64,000 nt of DNA, taken from the NCBI GenBank assembly GCA_049487715.1, contig CP150588.1, positions 124,001 to 188,000 of the forward strand, in the 5' to 3' direction. A model generated the notes under the pieces. That model was not told where the DNA came from. It saw only the letters and a list, made by a program, of their open reading frames with translations, and did no database searches. Below, piece by piece: positions 9,454 to 20,033 of this stretch. The DNA is from Pycnococcus provasolii. Lineage: Eukaryota > Chlorophyta > Pseudoscourfieldiophyceae > Pseudoscourfieldiales. The position numbers and the translations under genes are program-made. The stretch's first letter is position 1, and each line of letters begins with the position of its first letter.

Positions 9454-10974
9454 TCATGCGTATCCGAGGCTCTTGCCGCCAAGCGCCTCAAACAACCCTT
9501 TGCCAAAACCTGCCAGCGTGCGCGCGCCGCCGCCGCCGCTCGCCCCTTGCTTCTTGCTCGAACCCTTCCCGTCGGTGGTCATCGGGAGCTTGCGCGCAAC
9601 CTTCGACCTGTAAAGCGACCGCGAAGCCTTCTCCACGGCGGCTTCGAACTCGTAGTAGTCGAGCATGCCGTCGCCGTTGCCATCCGCAGACTTGAGCATG
9701 CGCTGCAGCGTCGCGTCGTCGAGCCCCGTCGTGTCTCGGCGCGATCCGAGCCCTTGGCGAAGCATGTGCTTCAAGCCTTTCAGCAGCTCCGCCTTCGAGA
9801 CGCGGCCGTCTCCGTTCTTGTCGAGGCTGTGGAACACGCTCGACACCTTCGTGAAGTTCGCCTGCATGTGCTCGGCGAGGCGGCGGTACCCTTCGGGTGT
9901 GGAGGCGACGGCGTCGCTGCTCACTTCGCCGTCCGTTCCGCCCGCAGAGCGGTAGCCGAATGAGCTCGTCGCGGTATTCACGCTTGATGCCGGAACAGGC
10001 GCGCCGACGCGCCGACTCGCGGACATTGGCGTCATCCTCGACGTGTTTGACGTGGCTGGCGACAGCGCTGCGATAGTTGCCTCCGCCTCGATCGCCTTGC
10101 GACGCAGTCTCCTGTTCGCCACCGCAAGCCTGAAGGCGACGGCGGCGAGCGTCGCGCACAGCGTACTCACGGCGAACAGGTGCAGTCGCTCACGTTCCAG
10201 CGGGCTCAGGTTCGCGTACCACTTCTCCGCGGCTCGCACGTATGCTGCGGTGCTTTGAATGAGATCGCGCGTTGTTTTCCTTGCCGCGGGCCAGGCCACC
10301 TGCAGGACAAAGTGCTTCGTCGGCTTCGCAACGTGTTGCTCGAACATCGGACCCGCCTGTTTTGCGACGTGTGTGACGTGTGCCCTTGCGACGCGAAGCA
10401 TGGACGTTGCGCTCGCCGTGATGGCTTCGACGTCGACGTCAAGCTTGGGCAGGTTGATTGTCGGCACTTTGCCGTTGACTGTTTCGACGGCACTGCGCAC
10501 ACTTTCGACGAGGCTGTGATAGAGCACGGCAGCTCTGCTCGGTTGCGCGGCTTGTTTCTGCGTGGTTCTGCCAATCATCTTTGCCATCGCCTTGGCTGCC
10601 ACCGCAACGACGACGAGGAGTGCGACGACCGCCCCACCGAGTGTGGTTGCGAACGCCGTTCCCGTCAGGTCGGTGACTTCTTGTGTTTTCTCCGAGACAT
10701 ACTGGCGTGCGCGTGCGATGGGCGACGACGCGCGCGGCCTGCCAAAAGAGGGAAGTGAAGTGAGATTTAAATCAAAAACAAAATAGCAAATATAGCAAAA
10801 TGAACTTCACACATACCTTGGAGAGGTTGGTGGAGACCGTCCTCCTGGACTCGAAGGTCGTCGTCCGGCTGCCGCTGCCGCTGCTCCTGATGCACGTCCC
10901 TGATACGTTCGCGCCTCAAGACGAGTCACGCGCCCGTCGCCGTTCAGGTCGTCCAGAGACTCAAACTCGCGCAT
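9454..10974 (-). CDS. Membrane-anchored EF-hand protein, two exons
   Basis: Exon 1 is 10974-10817 and exon 2 is 10738-9454; the intron (10816-10739) starts GTATGTG and ends TTGGCAG, and the phase (2) is consistent. The product is about 480 residues. Exon 1 carries an EF-loop, DLNGDGRVTRLE. Exon 2 begins with a basic stretch, a transmembrane segment (ALLVVVAVAAKAMAK region), a helical domain and a second hydrophobic helix (LFAVSTLCATLAAVAFRLAV). A canonical EF pair follows (DKNGDGRVSKAE and DGNGDGMLDYYE). The tail is glycine-rich. An in-frame TGA just upstream of ATG 10974 fixes the start. Calcium sensing at a membrane is inferred; no enzymatic domain is seen. Confidence 0.7.
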
Positions 10975-12309
10975 AACTCACCTCAAATAAGTAAGCAGCA
11001 GTCGCGATACAGTAAGCGATAACAAACAGTTGCGATATGTAAGCAACCTTAACTATATGTGTATATGTGTATTGCTTACAAGTGTGTATTTAAAATAAAT
11101 ACGAAACTACACACAAAAAAAAACCAATAAAAGTTTCGGACGTGGTTGAAGTTGAAGTGGTCTTGGCGCGCTTGGCTTTTTTCTATGAGAAGGTTTCCCA
11201 ACGACGACGACGACGACGACGACGAGAGCTGAAAGCGGAGACCTGTTGAGAGCAAGCTCAGTCCCGTTCCGCGCGTTCGTTGCGTTGCGGTGGCCTTCTT
11301 TTCTGTTCTGTTCAAGTGGCAAGTGGTGGCAAGTGGCAAGTGGCAAGTGGCAACTGGTGGCAAGTGGCAAGTACGAGCAGGTACATAGGACGAGGAGCAG
11401 GTCGGACTACGAGGCACTACTTGCTACCGTAAACAGATGCATGGATGCTTTTGAGAGTCGCACACACGGCTAACACAACAAGACGCACGGACTATACAAA
11501 AAATGACTCTCCGCGGACCGCGAGGAGTCTTGGAACACGGACCTTCTTTCTTCCCACGGTACTCTACCCTAGGAACTTGCCGCATTCTTGCCGCTTTCGG
11601 CGGACGCGCTTCGATTGAGCCTTCGAGGAACTCCGAGGAGTACCGACACGCAATAAGTTCTTAACTACCTTTACGGATTTGCCTTTCTTACCACCGGACG
11701 TCACACCGTGTTCACACCGTCCTCCGTTCGCGTTTTCCCAAACCATTACAGTACCCCTCCGTCCCTCCGTTCCTCGGCCTCTTGACTTCAGCTGGAAGGA
11801 AGGAAGGCTTGGATGGCTCTTGAAGGAAGACTTGCCCCTCAAAGTTGCCCCTCCCTCAAAGTTGCCCTTGGTTGTCTTTTTAACGTAGTTGAAAATGAGG
11901 TCCTGTGGAGAGAGGGGTGAGTCCGCGATCCGATCCGCGATCCCTAGGTGCGATCCGATCCCCGATCCGATCCCCGAAACAAACACAAGGAATAAACACA
12001 GGAGAATGGGTTTCACATCCCGTGAACCCCCAGAGGGTTTCACATCCCGCGCCCTTATTATTGCCCTCCTGTAATTCAAACGATCATTATTCACAATCTA
12101 TACATGGAACCAGTGGTCTAACAACCTTGGACGCCATTGAAAATAGGCGCGTGAACAGGTAGTGGAGAGGCTGAGACGCCACCACAGAAACCAGATATAC
12201 GTCACGCCACACGATAGGAGCATCGCTACCAAAAATCGAAAGGCATCCAAGACAAGAACCCATAACCCGGTAGGTTTTTTTAACATTTTATTTTACTTGA
12301 TAAACAAAA
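10975..12309. other. Intergenic region with degenerate simple repeats
   Basis: There is a CGACGACGAC run near 11203-11224, GGCAAGTGGCAAGTGGCAACT repeats at 11318-11368, and GATCCGATCCCCGATCC repeats at 11930-11975. A 176-codon minus-strand frame at 11564-12094 is made of such repeats and is not credible as a gene. No supported gene. Confidence 0.6.
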
Positions 12310-13281
12310 TGAACGACAGCGACAGCGACAACGAGATGCCGAGTGAACAGCCTCGTCACACAACGTCATCAGCAGCCCGCCGTAGGCGCAGGTCCAACGC
12401 TCGTCAAGCGTGGTTCACGCAGCAGCAAAATTACCAAAACAGCAGCAGCACCACCACCGACAGCGAGCCCACGAATTCAAATTCGGATTCAGCCTCGAGC
12501 AGCAGTAGCCGCGGACGACGTCACAGCGACCGAAGTCGCAACTCAAGCAGCACGCGATCCACGACGCGAAACGAGAGCCAGTTCATGTCCGAATCGAGGA
12601 CGCGCGGAATCATCTCCAGCACGATCACTTCCTCGCGACACGCTACTCACATTGGCGGATACGCATCACATAGCGCGGGATCTGATTACCGCCGCAATCG
12701 CGCGCGAAAGAGCGGCTGCAACGACACCGCATCCGCGAAGGCAACACGAGTACTCCCGAGATCAAATACGAACTATGCTAGCAGTCATAGATCACAAGCG
12801 TTCACAGCAATCAGCAACGACGAAAGCGCCGATGACGCGAGTGAGCGTGCGCCAAGATCTTCAGAACGCTTCTCCATCAGCCCGCAAGGATACAGCTACA
12901 ACACGTCCAACGGCTGGGCCATCAACGCTGTATAAGCGAGTCCTAGCAAAGCAGCAGGAAGAACAAGCAGCATCCGCTATGTTGCCATGTGAACTTGCCA
13001 ACGAAGACTACTCCGATGAACTCATCGACGAAATATCTGAGCACCTGATGATGATGCCGCTCAAAATCGACCAAACGGCGCAAGACGAGCATCCGCCGAT
13101 CCAAAACAACGAGTATCTCGTCGGAGCAGACACATTGGCAGCTCGTGCGATTTGGGGGGACCCGGGGTCAGAAAATAGAACGTGCAGTTCACCCTGGAAA
13201 CCCTTTTTTTTTTTTTTTTTTTTCAGACTATTGGGGTTACAAGAAGAAGTTCCTGTGCCTAAACGAAGACAGAACAAGTAA
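12310..13281 (+). mobile_element. Retroelement ORF1/Gag-like relic, frame-shifted
   Basis: Starts ATG 12310 (MNDSDSDNEMPSEQ), serine/arginine-rich. The coding signal then moves to another frame from about 12600 (EYSRDQIRTMLAVIDHKRS, then TLYKRVLAKQQEEQA and SDELIDEISEHLMMM) and continues to a 20-nt T run at about 13205-13223. The frame change means either a programmed frameshift or decay. The Gag-like identity is inferred from composition and from the neighbouring reverse transcriptase relic, which lies on the opposite strand, so the two may belong to different insertions. Confidence 0.35.
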
Positions 13282-13471
13282 ATAAAGTATGTACACCCTC
13301 CTAGGCTCCTGGTAGATTATGTGGGAACTTAAATCACATGTGATATAAGGTGGGAGGCAGTGGACGCGCTCGTTTTTCCATCCCATCCTAAGACAGGACG
13401 TATCACGAGGCGCCCACCACCTATCATGCCAATAGGCAAAAATGTAGCTTGTTAGTGGGTTAGGAAGGGAA

Positions 13472-14161
13472 TTAAAACGCGCATCCAAGGAAGGCTGGGT
13501 CGTAGTACATGACCGACGTTACTTCAGGTGAGCGGCTCGGCAGCTGGCGGTACGCGGAGTGAACGTCGTCCAGCGCCAAGACCGGCTGACCGAAGGGAGC
13601 AAGCGCGAACGCGATGTCGACGACGGTATTGGCAGGCGGCATGTAGGGCGTCTCGTGCATCGTGGTTGCATCGTTAGCACCACTGCGCGTTCCGTCATCA
13701 ATTGGTCGGACTTTATCTGGCTCAGTTTTCGGGAACCGTGGTAGAGGCCGCCCCCGCGACAAATGCGGCTGCTGAAAGAACTGGCGGAGCGTAAGCGAGT
13801 CGCCCATGTCACCGCGTAGCTGCTCTAGGTCGCTTGCAGCGACGACCTGCTGGAATGCATCAGTGCATCACGCCGAGCGCCCACCACACCACGTGATGAC
13901 GCGAGTGTGGAAGCATGCAAGCTCGATGGCAGAGATGGCGCGACCTGATGTATTGCCGAATATGTCTTGGGCTGAGATGTTGCCGTTGGGTTGCAGCTCG
14001 ATCAGCTGCTGGTGCTGGACGAGTGCGAGGCGGTCAGGCATGAGCGTGGGCGTGTACGTCAAACCCCTAAAACCAGACAGACTTCCCCACACCACCATCC
14101 GCTCGCGTCCGTGGCCACGGCACTTGATGTAGCTCATCGCAAGAACGACACAGAACAACAT
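13472..14161 (-). mobile_element. Reverse transcriptase relic of a retroelement
   Basis: Minus-strand open stretches with one frame break near 13815 read as the start of a polymerase: VRPIDDGTRSGANDA, then a PYMPPANTVVDIAFAL segment, then LALDDVHSAYRQLP. This is the pattern of RT motifs 1-3 (RPIDD...NA; DxxSAYRQL) in DIRS-like and related retroelements. The upstream piece (LVQHQQLIELQPNGNISAQD) is probably connector or Gag-Pol linker. The catalytic YxDD motif is not present; the sequence ends at 13472. It is a truncated, non-autonomous relic. Confidence 0.55.
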
Positions 14162-14698
14162 GCGCGACCCTATTAGAGCTCATAGTACTACTACTGAAGG
14201 AATCCCACCACGACAAAGAAGGAATTCCCGGGCGAGCGGGATCCCCAACCAACGCCCCAGGCCAAAACCCCAACAAAACCAAGATTACAAGACAGGGTCC
14301 CAGAAAGGTGACCCCAGACGGATCCCCTGGGGACCTACCCGGATATGTACTCCCCTTTCCTCCCCCTCGAATCTATCCTTCGTCGTCCCTCCTCCTCACA
14401 GTCAGTTCGCATGCGTCCGGGATGGCGGGTCCATCCCGAGCAGCACGCGCAGCACGCCTCTCCTCTCAGCTCCACGCCTCTAGCACGGGTCCGTGCCACT
14501 TCTTTATCTTACTTCCTCCCCACTACTCACTCCTTCCTCTTCAGGACTAATAACGGTGGTCGGTTGCCTGCTTCGTTTCGTCACTTGTCAGTCGTCATTC
14601 TTCGTCGTGAGTTGGGTGGGTTAGGCTAACCTTCGTTGATTGAGGAGTTGCTGCTGCTTGTTTTGTTGTGGTGACGCCTTTCTTTTTTCGTTGATTAC
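14162..14698. other. Leader/intergenic region of the acyltransferase gene
   Basis: Pyrimidine-rich sequence with no supported gene; short open frames here have no coding character. Confidence 0.5.
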
Positions 14699-16312
14699 AT
14701 GTTCATGGAATACTGCACTGCTGCTGGTTGTTGTCCTGCTGGTCCTGATGATGAGGCTCTTGATGGTGGTGGTGGTGCTGCCGCTGACGATCCTGTGATG
14801 ATGAAGATGTTTAGTAGTAGTAGGCGACAACAACAAGAAGAAAAACCAAGGCGCGTACATGTTTTGGATTTCTCAACGGAAGGCATGCGTTTGTCTCACA
14901 GCAGCACGGCGTCTACGGCTAGTACTAGACCGGCGCTTCCTCTGTGGTGGCGCATTCTCGCAGTGCACAGCCATGTCGTGCACTTTCTTGTCTACGTTGT
15001 CACACTGAGGTGGATGCGAATACGGACGATGATCCCTCCGCTGTTGGAGCGCGAACGGGCGGTGCGACTCACGAACGAGGATGTCGCAGCTGTGCTTGGA
15101 GACGTCACGTGGGAACTCAGCTTGGATCAACCTCTTTCCAAACAACAACTGATCGACGCCATCAAGAAAGCACTCAGCGACATGCCGCACTTCGCAGGTC
15201 GACTCGAGGAACGACGTGGGCACTGGTACTTGGTGTACACGAAAACGCCGAGGTATGCACAGGTGGAACCGCTGTTCGCAAAGTACGGAGGAGTGAATGT
15301 CAGAAGCAAAACGTCCAGGAAACATAATAAAAAGACTGCCGCTGATCGTGTCGAGGGACAACTTCGCACCTTTGGTGCGACAGCAGCGTACGTCACCACG
15401 CGAATGGGAGGAGTGATCATGGCTCTGTGGGCACGGCAGTTGCTCTATAAACGTGTGCTGACTGTTGAGCTCGAGGACGATGGCGCCGATCGCGTGACTT
15501 GCCTAAAACTAACGTGGTCGCACGCACTTGGAGACGCGGGATGTTTCAGCAGATTTGTTGATCTCATTGGAGCTTACTATAGTATTGATGACAGTGCAGT
15601 GATGCTGCCAGCGCCGCCGCTCGCGTCACTGGAGGCGCGCGCGGCACTCGCAAGACGCCTGCTAGAAGCGCCGGCACCGCGCGCATCGCCCGCACTGGCC
15701 CCGAGTGCGAACGGCAATTTTTGGGTGGACGCCGCGCAATGCGCGGAAGCCGCGCCAGGAGCGCGTCTGGTGGACGCGGCGGTGGCGATGGTGGCGCACG
15801 CATGCGGCGCACGCGACGTGCGCATGATGCGTGACATGCGCACGTCACTCGACGGGTTCGCCGGCGTGACTGGCAACCTTCTCCGCTTCGGGAGAGAACG
15901 GCTGCTTGGCGTTTGCGACATCGCGGCTGTGGCGGAGCTGCTGCGCGAGCACCGCCATGACGACACTCGCCGCGGCGGCGACGACGACGACGACGACGAT
16001 GGCGGCGTCGACTTCCGCACCAGCCTGTGGGCTGGGCGCCACGGCGGCCCTTCTTTGGTCGTCAATGACCTCAGCGGAGTCGCCGTCGCGTGGTCGTTCG
16101 GTGTCGACCGCGCCGTGCTATCGCGCTGCCTATTCGGCGGCGCGATGCGCGTCGCCGCGTCGGAGGCGCCGCGTCCGTTGACGCTGGTTGCATTCGACGC
16201 GAACGCGCTGGCGCGTGTGCGTGGCGCGCGCATGGTGACTCTGATGGTAAAGGAGGTGGAAGACCGGGGTGTGGTGGTGACTTTGGGCGCGCAGGCCATC
16301 CAGGGGCAGTAA
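14699..16312 (+). CDS. BAHD-like acyl-CoA-dependent acyltransferase
   Basis: A 537-residue protein with the two-lobed architecture of the BAHD/HXXXD transferase family, which moves acyl groups from CoA thioesters to hydroxyl or amine acceptors. The catalytic motif HALGD (HxxxD) is at about residue 274 in the context LTWSHALGDAGCFSRFVDLI. The N-terminal lobe carries LSKQQLIDAIKKALSDMPHFAGRL, typical of the BAHD pattern of one helix followed by FAGRL, shown here in part as PHFAGRL. The DFGWG structural motif near the C-terminus is not recognisable; the equivalent region reads VAVAWSFGVDRA. An Asp-rich insert lies at about 420-430. The first 60 residues are low-complexity, so a later ATG is possible. 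Substrate unknown. Confidence 0.7.
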   Translation: MFMEYCTAAGCCPAGPDDEALDGGGGAAADDPVMMKMFSSSRRQQQEEKPRRVHVLDFSTEGMRLSHSSTASTASTRPALPLWWRILAVHSHVVHFLVYVVTLRWMRIRTMIPPLLERERAVRLTNEDVAAVLGDVTWELSLDQPLSKQQLIDAIKKALSDMPHFAGRLEERRGHWYLVYTKTPRYAQVEPLFAKYGGVNVRSKTSRKHNKKTAADRVEGQLRTFGATAAYVTTRMGGVIMALWARQLLYKRVLTVELEDDGADRVTCLKLTWSHALGDAGCFSRFVDLIGAYYSIDDSAVMLPAPPLASLEARAALARRLLEAPAPRASPALAPSANGNFWVDAAQCAEAAPGARLVDAAVAMVAHACGARDVRMMRDMRTSLDGFAGVTGNLLRFGRERLLGVCDIAAVAELLREHRHDDTRRGGDDDDDDDGGVDFRTSLWAGRHGGPSLVVNDLSGVAVAWSFGVDRAVLSRCLFGGAMRVAASEAPRPLTLVAFDANALARVRGARMVTLMVKEVEDRGVVVTLGAQAIQGQ

Positions 16313-16419
16313 GTAACACGATTGACGAATGGTTGTGAAAAAATTGATAATCATGATAACAATAGTATACATTACTGAAGATAATAAATAAATATAAATG
16401 AACGAAATGGCACTAAGCA

Positions 16420-18036
16420 CTATTTCCCATCACCAGTCCACTGCTTGCTTATTTTCTCCTTGAGCGTCTCGTACACCGCGTAACTCACAGCCGTGCTCGG
16501 GAGCACTTTCGCCGCGTTGACACCCACCCCTCTGTACATCCCACCTAAACCTTTCACGCTGGACATAATCTCGCCGAAAGATTGGCCCATCTGCAGTCTC
16601 GTTCGTACCAAGTTCAAAGGATACGTCGCCGCCATCGCAACTGTACTAGACGACATGCCACACCCAAGCAGCATGAAAACATTAGGCTCGGTGCCGCGTT
16701 TCTCGCACTCGCTCACGACGACGTCCTTCAGCCTGCTCAAAACCATCAAATCAATGCCGGCGTACGGAACGATTCCCGCCAGAGACGCACCTAGGCCGCG
16801 GTACAGCCCTCCGACACCCTCCGCCTTGACGGTTTTCGCGAGGCAGTCGAACGTTCCACGGTACACGCCAGGCGCGCTCACGCTCGTTCTCGTCTTGGCA
16901 ATTTCCAGGGGGTATATGCAAGTCTGAGCCACCGCCCCGGCGATGCCGCCCGCGACGAACCGCTCCATCACCGTCGGAGTCGCGGAGTCGCGGCTGATCG
17001 CCTGCTTCGCGCTGTCGAACATTAAAAACTTCACAGCCGTTTCTGGCGCCACCTTCATGACATTCGCGGCATTGCCGCGAAAAAATGCACGCGGGCCCCC
17101 TTCGGCGTAAACGTCGCGCGCCGTCTTCCACACGCTGACCTCAGATCCGCTGGATGCTTGCACGATCATCTTCAGGCGGTCTATTGGCGCCGTCGCGGTA
17201 CGGCTTACCGCGCCCGCGACTCCTCCGGCGACAAGTTGCGGCAGAGCGGCAGTCAGCGCGTAGCTGCGCGCGAGCTTCGCGTCTTTCGCAAACACCACAG
17301 GCTTGGACGGCAGGTCCACCGCCTTGCTTTGCCGCCCTTCCGCCGCCTCGTAGTAGATATCGTTCTCGAAGTGTTCGTAGACGGCGGACGCGTTGATTTC
17401 GGGAAGCAGGCATAGGAACGTGCAGAATTCTGCGAACATCACGTGTCCGTCTTTGTTGACGTCTAGGTGTGCGACCCACTCTCTGAGGTTATCTTCGGAC
17501 ACCTTGAGTCCTAGCGCGTCACACCCTCTTCTCAGTTCCTTGGCGCTTAACCTTCCATCTCCGTTTCGGTCGATGACGTCGTACACCGCGCGAAGGTTCT
17601 CCATCTTCTTAAGGGCCATGGACTCGAACGCCTCGTAGTCGATATGCGCATCATCATCGTGGTGAGAGTTCGAGTTGACTTTCCCCACGGCTGCGTGCTG
17701 CGAGACGAGTGAAGACGCTTGTGAGTGCGTGAGTGGTATGTGCAGTTCTCTAAGTCCCTTCGCGAGTTCGTCCGGCGTGAGTTTCCCGTCTGAGTTGACG
17801 TCAAGACGACGGAACATCGATTTCACGTTCGCTAAGATGGCCGTACGTTCCACTTTCGTGTACAACCCTGTTCCCCCGGACGATGACGACGACTCATTTG
17901 AACTGGAAGACGCGAACAGAGACGACGACGAGGACGACGAGGAGGACGAGGAGGACGACTGGCGAGACGAAGAATCGCGCACGGCCGATGCCCCACTACT
18001 CCCTGACGAAGCAGGTTGTCCTGCTGGTGCGGACAT
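16420..18036 (-). CDS. Calcium-regulated mitochondrial ATP-Mg/Pi carrier (SCaMC/APC type)
   Basis: Inner mitochondrial membrane exchanger of ATP-Mg for phosphate, gated by cytosolic or intermembrane-space calcium. The 538-residue protein has a serine-rich leader, an N-terminal regulatory domain with EF loops DVNSDGKLTPDE, DRNGDGRLSAKE and DVNKDGHVMFAE plus a degenerate loop, then three mitochondrial carrier repeats at about 265-535. Carrier signatures are visible in each repeat: TAPIDRLKMIVQ, IYPLEIAKTR and TYPLNLVRTRLQ. Length and order match animal SLC25A23/24/25 and plant APC1-3. Unspliced; ATG 18036 is clear. Confidence 0.93.
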   Translation of the reverse strand: MSAPAGQPASSGSSGASAVRDSSSRQSSSSSSSSSSSSSLFASSSSNESSSSSGGTGLYTKVERTAILANVKSMFRRLDVNSDGKLTPDELAKGLRELHIPLTHSQASSLVSQHAAVGKVNSNSHHDDDAHIDYEAFESMALKKMENLRAVYDVIDRNGDGRLSAKELRRGCDALGLKVSEDNLREWVAHLDVNKDGHVMFAEFCTFLCLLPEINASAVYEHFENDIYYEAAEGRQSKAVDLPSKPVVFAKDAKLARSYALTAALPQLVAGGVAGAVSRTATAPIDRLKMIVQASSGSEVSVWKTARDVYAEGGPRAFFRGNAANVMKVAPETAVKFLMFDSAKQAISRDSATPTVMERFVAGGIAGAVAQTCIYPLEIAKTRTSVSAPGVYRGTFDCLAKTVKAEGVGGLYRGLGASLAGIVPYAGIDLMVLSRLKDVVVSECEKRGTEPNVFMLLGCGMSSSTVAMAATYPLNLVRTRLQMGQSFGEIMSSVKGLGGMYRGVGVNAAKVLPSTAVSYAVYETLKEKISKQWTGDGK

Positions 18037-18721
18037 GTTTTATAAAAAAAGCGACTCAAGTGGGAACTGGATGGAGATGGAGATGGATGGAGCTCCGGCA
18101 GAGACACATTTAAAAAAAAAACAAGTGAAGTGCGTTGAAAAAAAACACAAACACAAAACACAAACACACAGAAAGTATGTGAAAAGTGAAAAGTGAAAAG
18201 TCAACATCAAGTGAGCTCAACAATGGCGCCATGGACGTTTTGTGTAGTAGTAATCCATGGTCAAGTTCACGCATGGTCAAGTTCCATAAAGGTTAGGCTC
18301 AATGGCCGGACTCAATGGTTGCCGCTTGCATGTGACTTGTGAGCTCAACAATGGCGCCATGGACGTTTTGTCGTGTTGTAATACATGGTCAACTTCACGC
18401 CAAGTGTGTCAATGAGAGCTCAATGGCCGGACACGTGTTGCCGCTTGCATGTGACTTGTGAGCTCAACAATGGCGGTTCAAGCTTTTTGTGTCGTGCAAG
18501 CACATGGTCAAGTCTACTACCTTTAGGCTCGCGGCCGGACGTTTTGAATTTGACCTTGCACACGTTCATCTGTTAACAGAATCCACATCCACATCACATC
18601 CGCATCATACTACAAGAAACCTATCCTACGGGTTTGTAGTGGCGTCTCCGCATCATCATCCTCCGCACCACCACCAGCACGTTCGTCATCATCGGCAACG
18701 TCACTGCTCACAGGCACTCCT
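18037..18721. other. Divergent promoter region containing a three-copy tandem repeat
   Basis: Lies between the start of the carrier gene (minus) and the amidohydrolase gene (plus). A 120-128 bp tandem repeat fills its middle (separate entry). Confidence 0.7.
18211..18555. repeat. Tandem repeat, three degenerate copies of 120-128 bp
   Basis: Copies begin at 18211, 18339 and 18459 with GTGAGCTCAACAATGGCG and share TGGACGTTTTGT, CATGGTCAA, CAATGGCCGGA and GCCGCTTGCATGTGACTT blocks. The third copy is shorter and more diverged. The array sits between two divergent genes and could carry regulatory sites. Confidence 0.85.
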
Positions 18722-19918
18722 ATGGATTCTACTCCGGCCTCGGCATTATTGGTCTCGGCCTCTGCTGATGCTGAAGATGTTGTTGTTGGTGCCTTAAGGT
18801 CTGCGTCTGGTTCCTCGGATGATGATGATTATGACTATGAATCTGGCACGGCTTGGCTCGCGTCCACGCCAACGGAAACGCCAATTATGCCTCTTGTTTC
18901 TATCGTCGACGCGCACCACCACTTCTTCACGAGCGGATTCCCAAAGCAGGCGCTTGGCATGCCGGCTATAGCAAACTCGTTCGGCGCGGCGAACCGAACG
19001 CACATGGGAAATAGGTACATGCCCGCGGAACTCGTATGCGACTTAGCAGACAATAACGTCACGCACACCGTGTTTGTGACGTGCGGCGAGTTCTGGGACA
19101 AAGCAGACGACGTGCCTAAGCACCTTCGATGCGTGGGTGAGACACGCAGGTGCCAAGAGATCGCCGACGCGGCACTTACTTGCGCCTTGCCTCACTTGTG
19201 CGCCGCCATCGTCGCACACGCCGACTTGAGCTTAGGCAAGGAAAAAGTGGACGAGCTCTTAGATGCACACATCAGCGCCGGCGCAAATCTGCGTGGCGTG
19301 AGGGACAACGCAGCTGCGTCGGGCGACGACGCAATCTTCAACGCCACGAAGGATCTCAACAAGCTAGCAAACAGCGACTTTCGAGCTGGTGTGGAGGAGG
19401 TGATGAGACGTGGACTGACGTACGACTGCTACATCTTCCATCTGCAGCTCGAACAACTCGCAGACCTAGCAAACACTTTCCCTGAGCTCACCATCGTCTG
19501 CAATCACGGCGGCTCGCCACTTGGCGTCGGCACATTCGCACCGCTCACGTGGGAGGACAACGAGACGGCGGCGCAGTGGCGCGCCGGCGTCACGAAGCTT
19601 GCTAAATGCCCGAATGTATTCATGAAGTTAGGAGGGTTCACAATGCCGGCGACTGGCCTGATTGCATCCCACAACCTTGCCAAGCCACCAACCAGCCGCG
19701 AAGTTGCTGACACGCTTGCGCCGTGGTTCAACTTTCTCATGGACAACTTCGGCACCGATCGGTGTATGTTTGAAAGCAATTTCCCAGTCGACAAAACGTC
19801 GTGCGGTTACACCACGCTATGGAACGCATTCAAACGGGTCACATTGGACAGAGGCTGCACGGACGATGAGGTGGCAATGCTCTTCGCGGGAACTGCGAAG
19901 CGCGTGTACCGTCTATAG
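18722..19918 (+). CDS. Amidohydrolase-2 family TIM-barrel hydrolase
   Basis: A 398-residue metal-dependent hydrolase of the amidohydrolase-related family (relatives: 2-pyrone-4,6-dicarboxylate lactonase, ACMSD, L-fuconolactonase-type enzymes). About 60 acidic residues precede the barrel, which opens with the metal motif VDAHHHFF (HxH). Further family features are VAHADL, GANLRGVRD, the HLQ segment, VCNHGGSPLG (the conserved His of a mid-barrel strand) and FGTDRCMFESNFPVD, where an Asp/Glu closes the active site. The C-terminal helix LFAGTAKRVYRL is typical. Natural substrate unknown; a lactonase-like reaction is the best guess. Confidence 0.85.
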   Translation: MDSTPASALLVSASADAEDVVVGALRSASGSSDDDDYDYESGTAWLASTPTETPIMPLVSIVDAHHHFFTSGFPKQALGMPAIANSFGAANRTHMGNRYMPAELVCDLADNNVTHTVFVTCGEFWDKADDVPKHLRCVGETRRCQEIADAALTCALPHLCAAIVAHADLSLGKEKVDELLDAHISAGANLRGVRDNAAASGDDAIFNATKDLNKLANSDFRAGVEEVMRRGLTYDCYIFHLQLEQLADLANTFPELTIVCNHGGSPLGVGTFAPLTWEDNETAAQWRAGVTKLAKCPNVFMKLGGFTMPATGLIASHNLAKPPTSREVADTLAPWFNFLMDNFGTDRCMFESNFPVDKTSCGYTTLWNAFKRVTLDRGCTDDEVAMLFAGTAKRVYRL

Positions 19919-20033
19919 TATAGCACTATGTGTCAATTAATGTAATTGCAATTTGATCTTTCAACTGTTCGACGAATATTTGGGAAAAAGTGAAAGGATC
20001 CTGCTCGCCACCATGGTTGTCATGAACATGTAG

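Noticed and set aside
11564-12094. 176-codon minus-strand open frame
   Set aside because: Runs through GATCC repeats and shows no coding signature; considered chance.
12098-12286. Minus-strand 62-codon hydrophobic frame
   Set aside because: Short, no start context or domain, overlaps the leader of the retroelement-like ORF.
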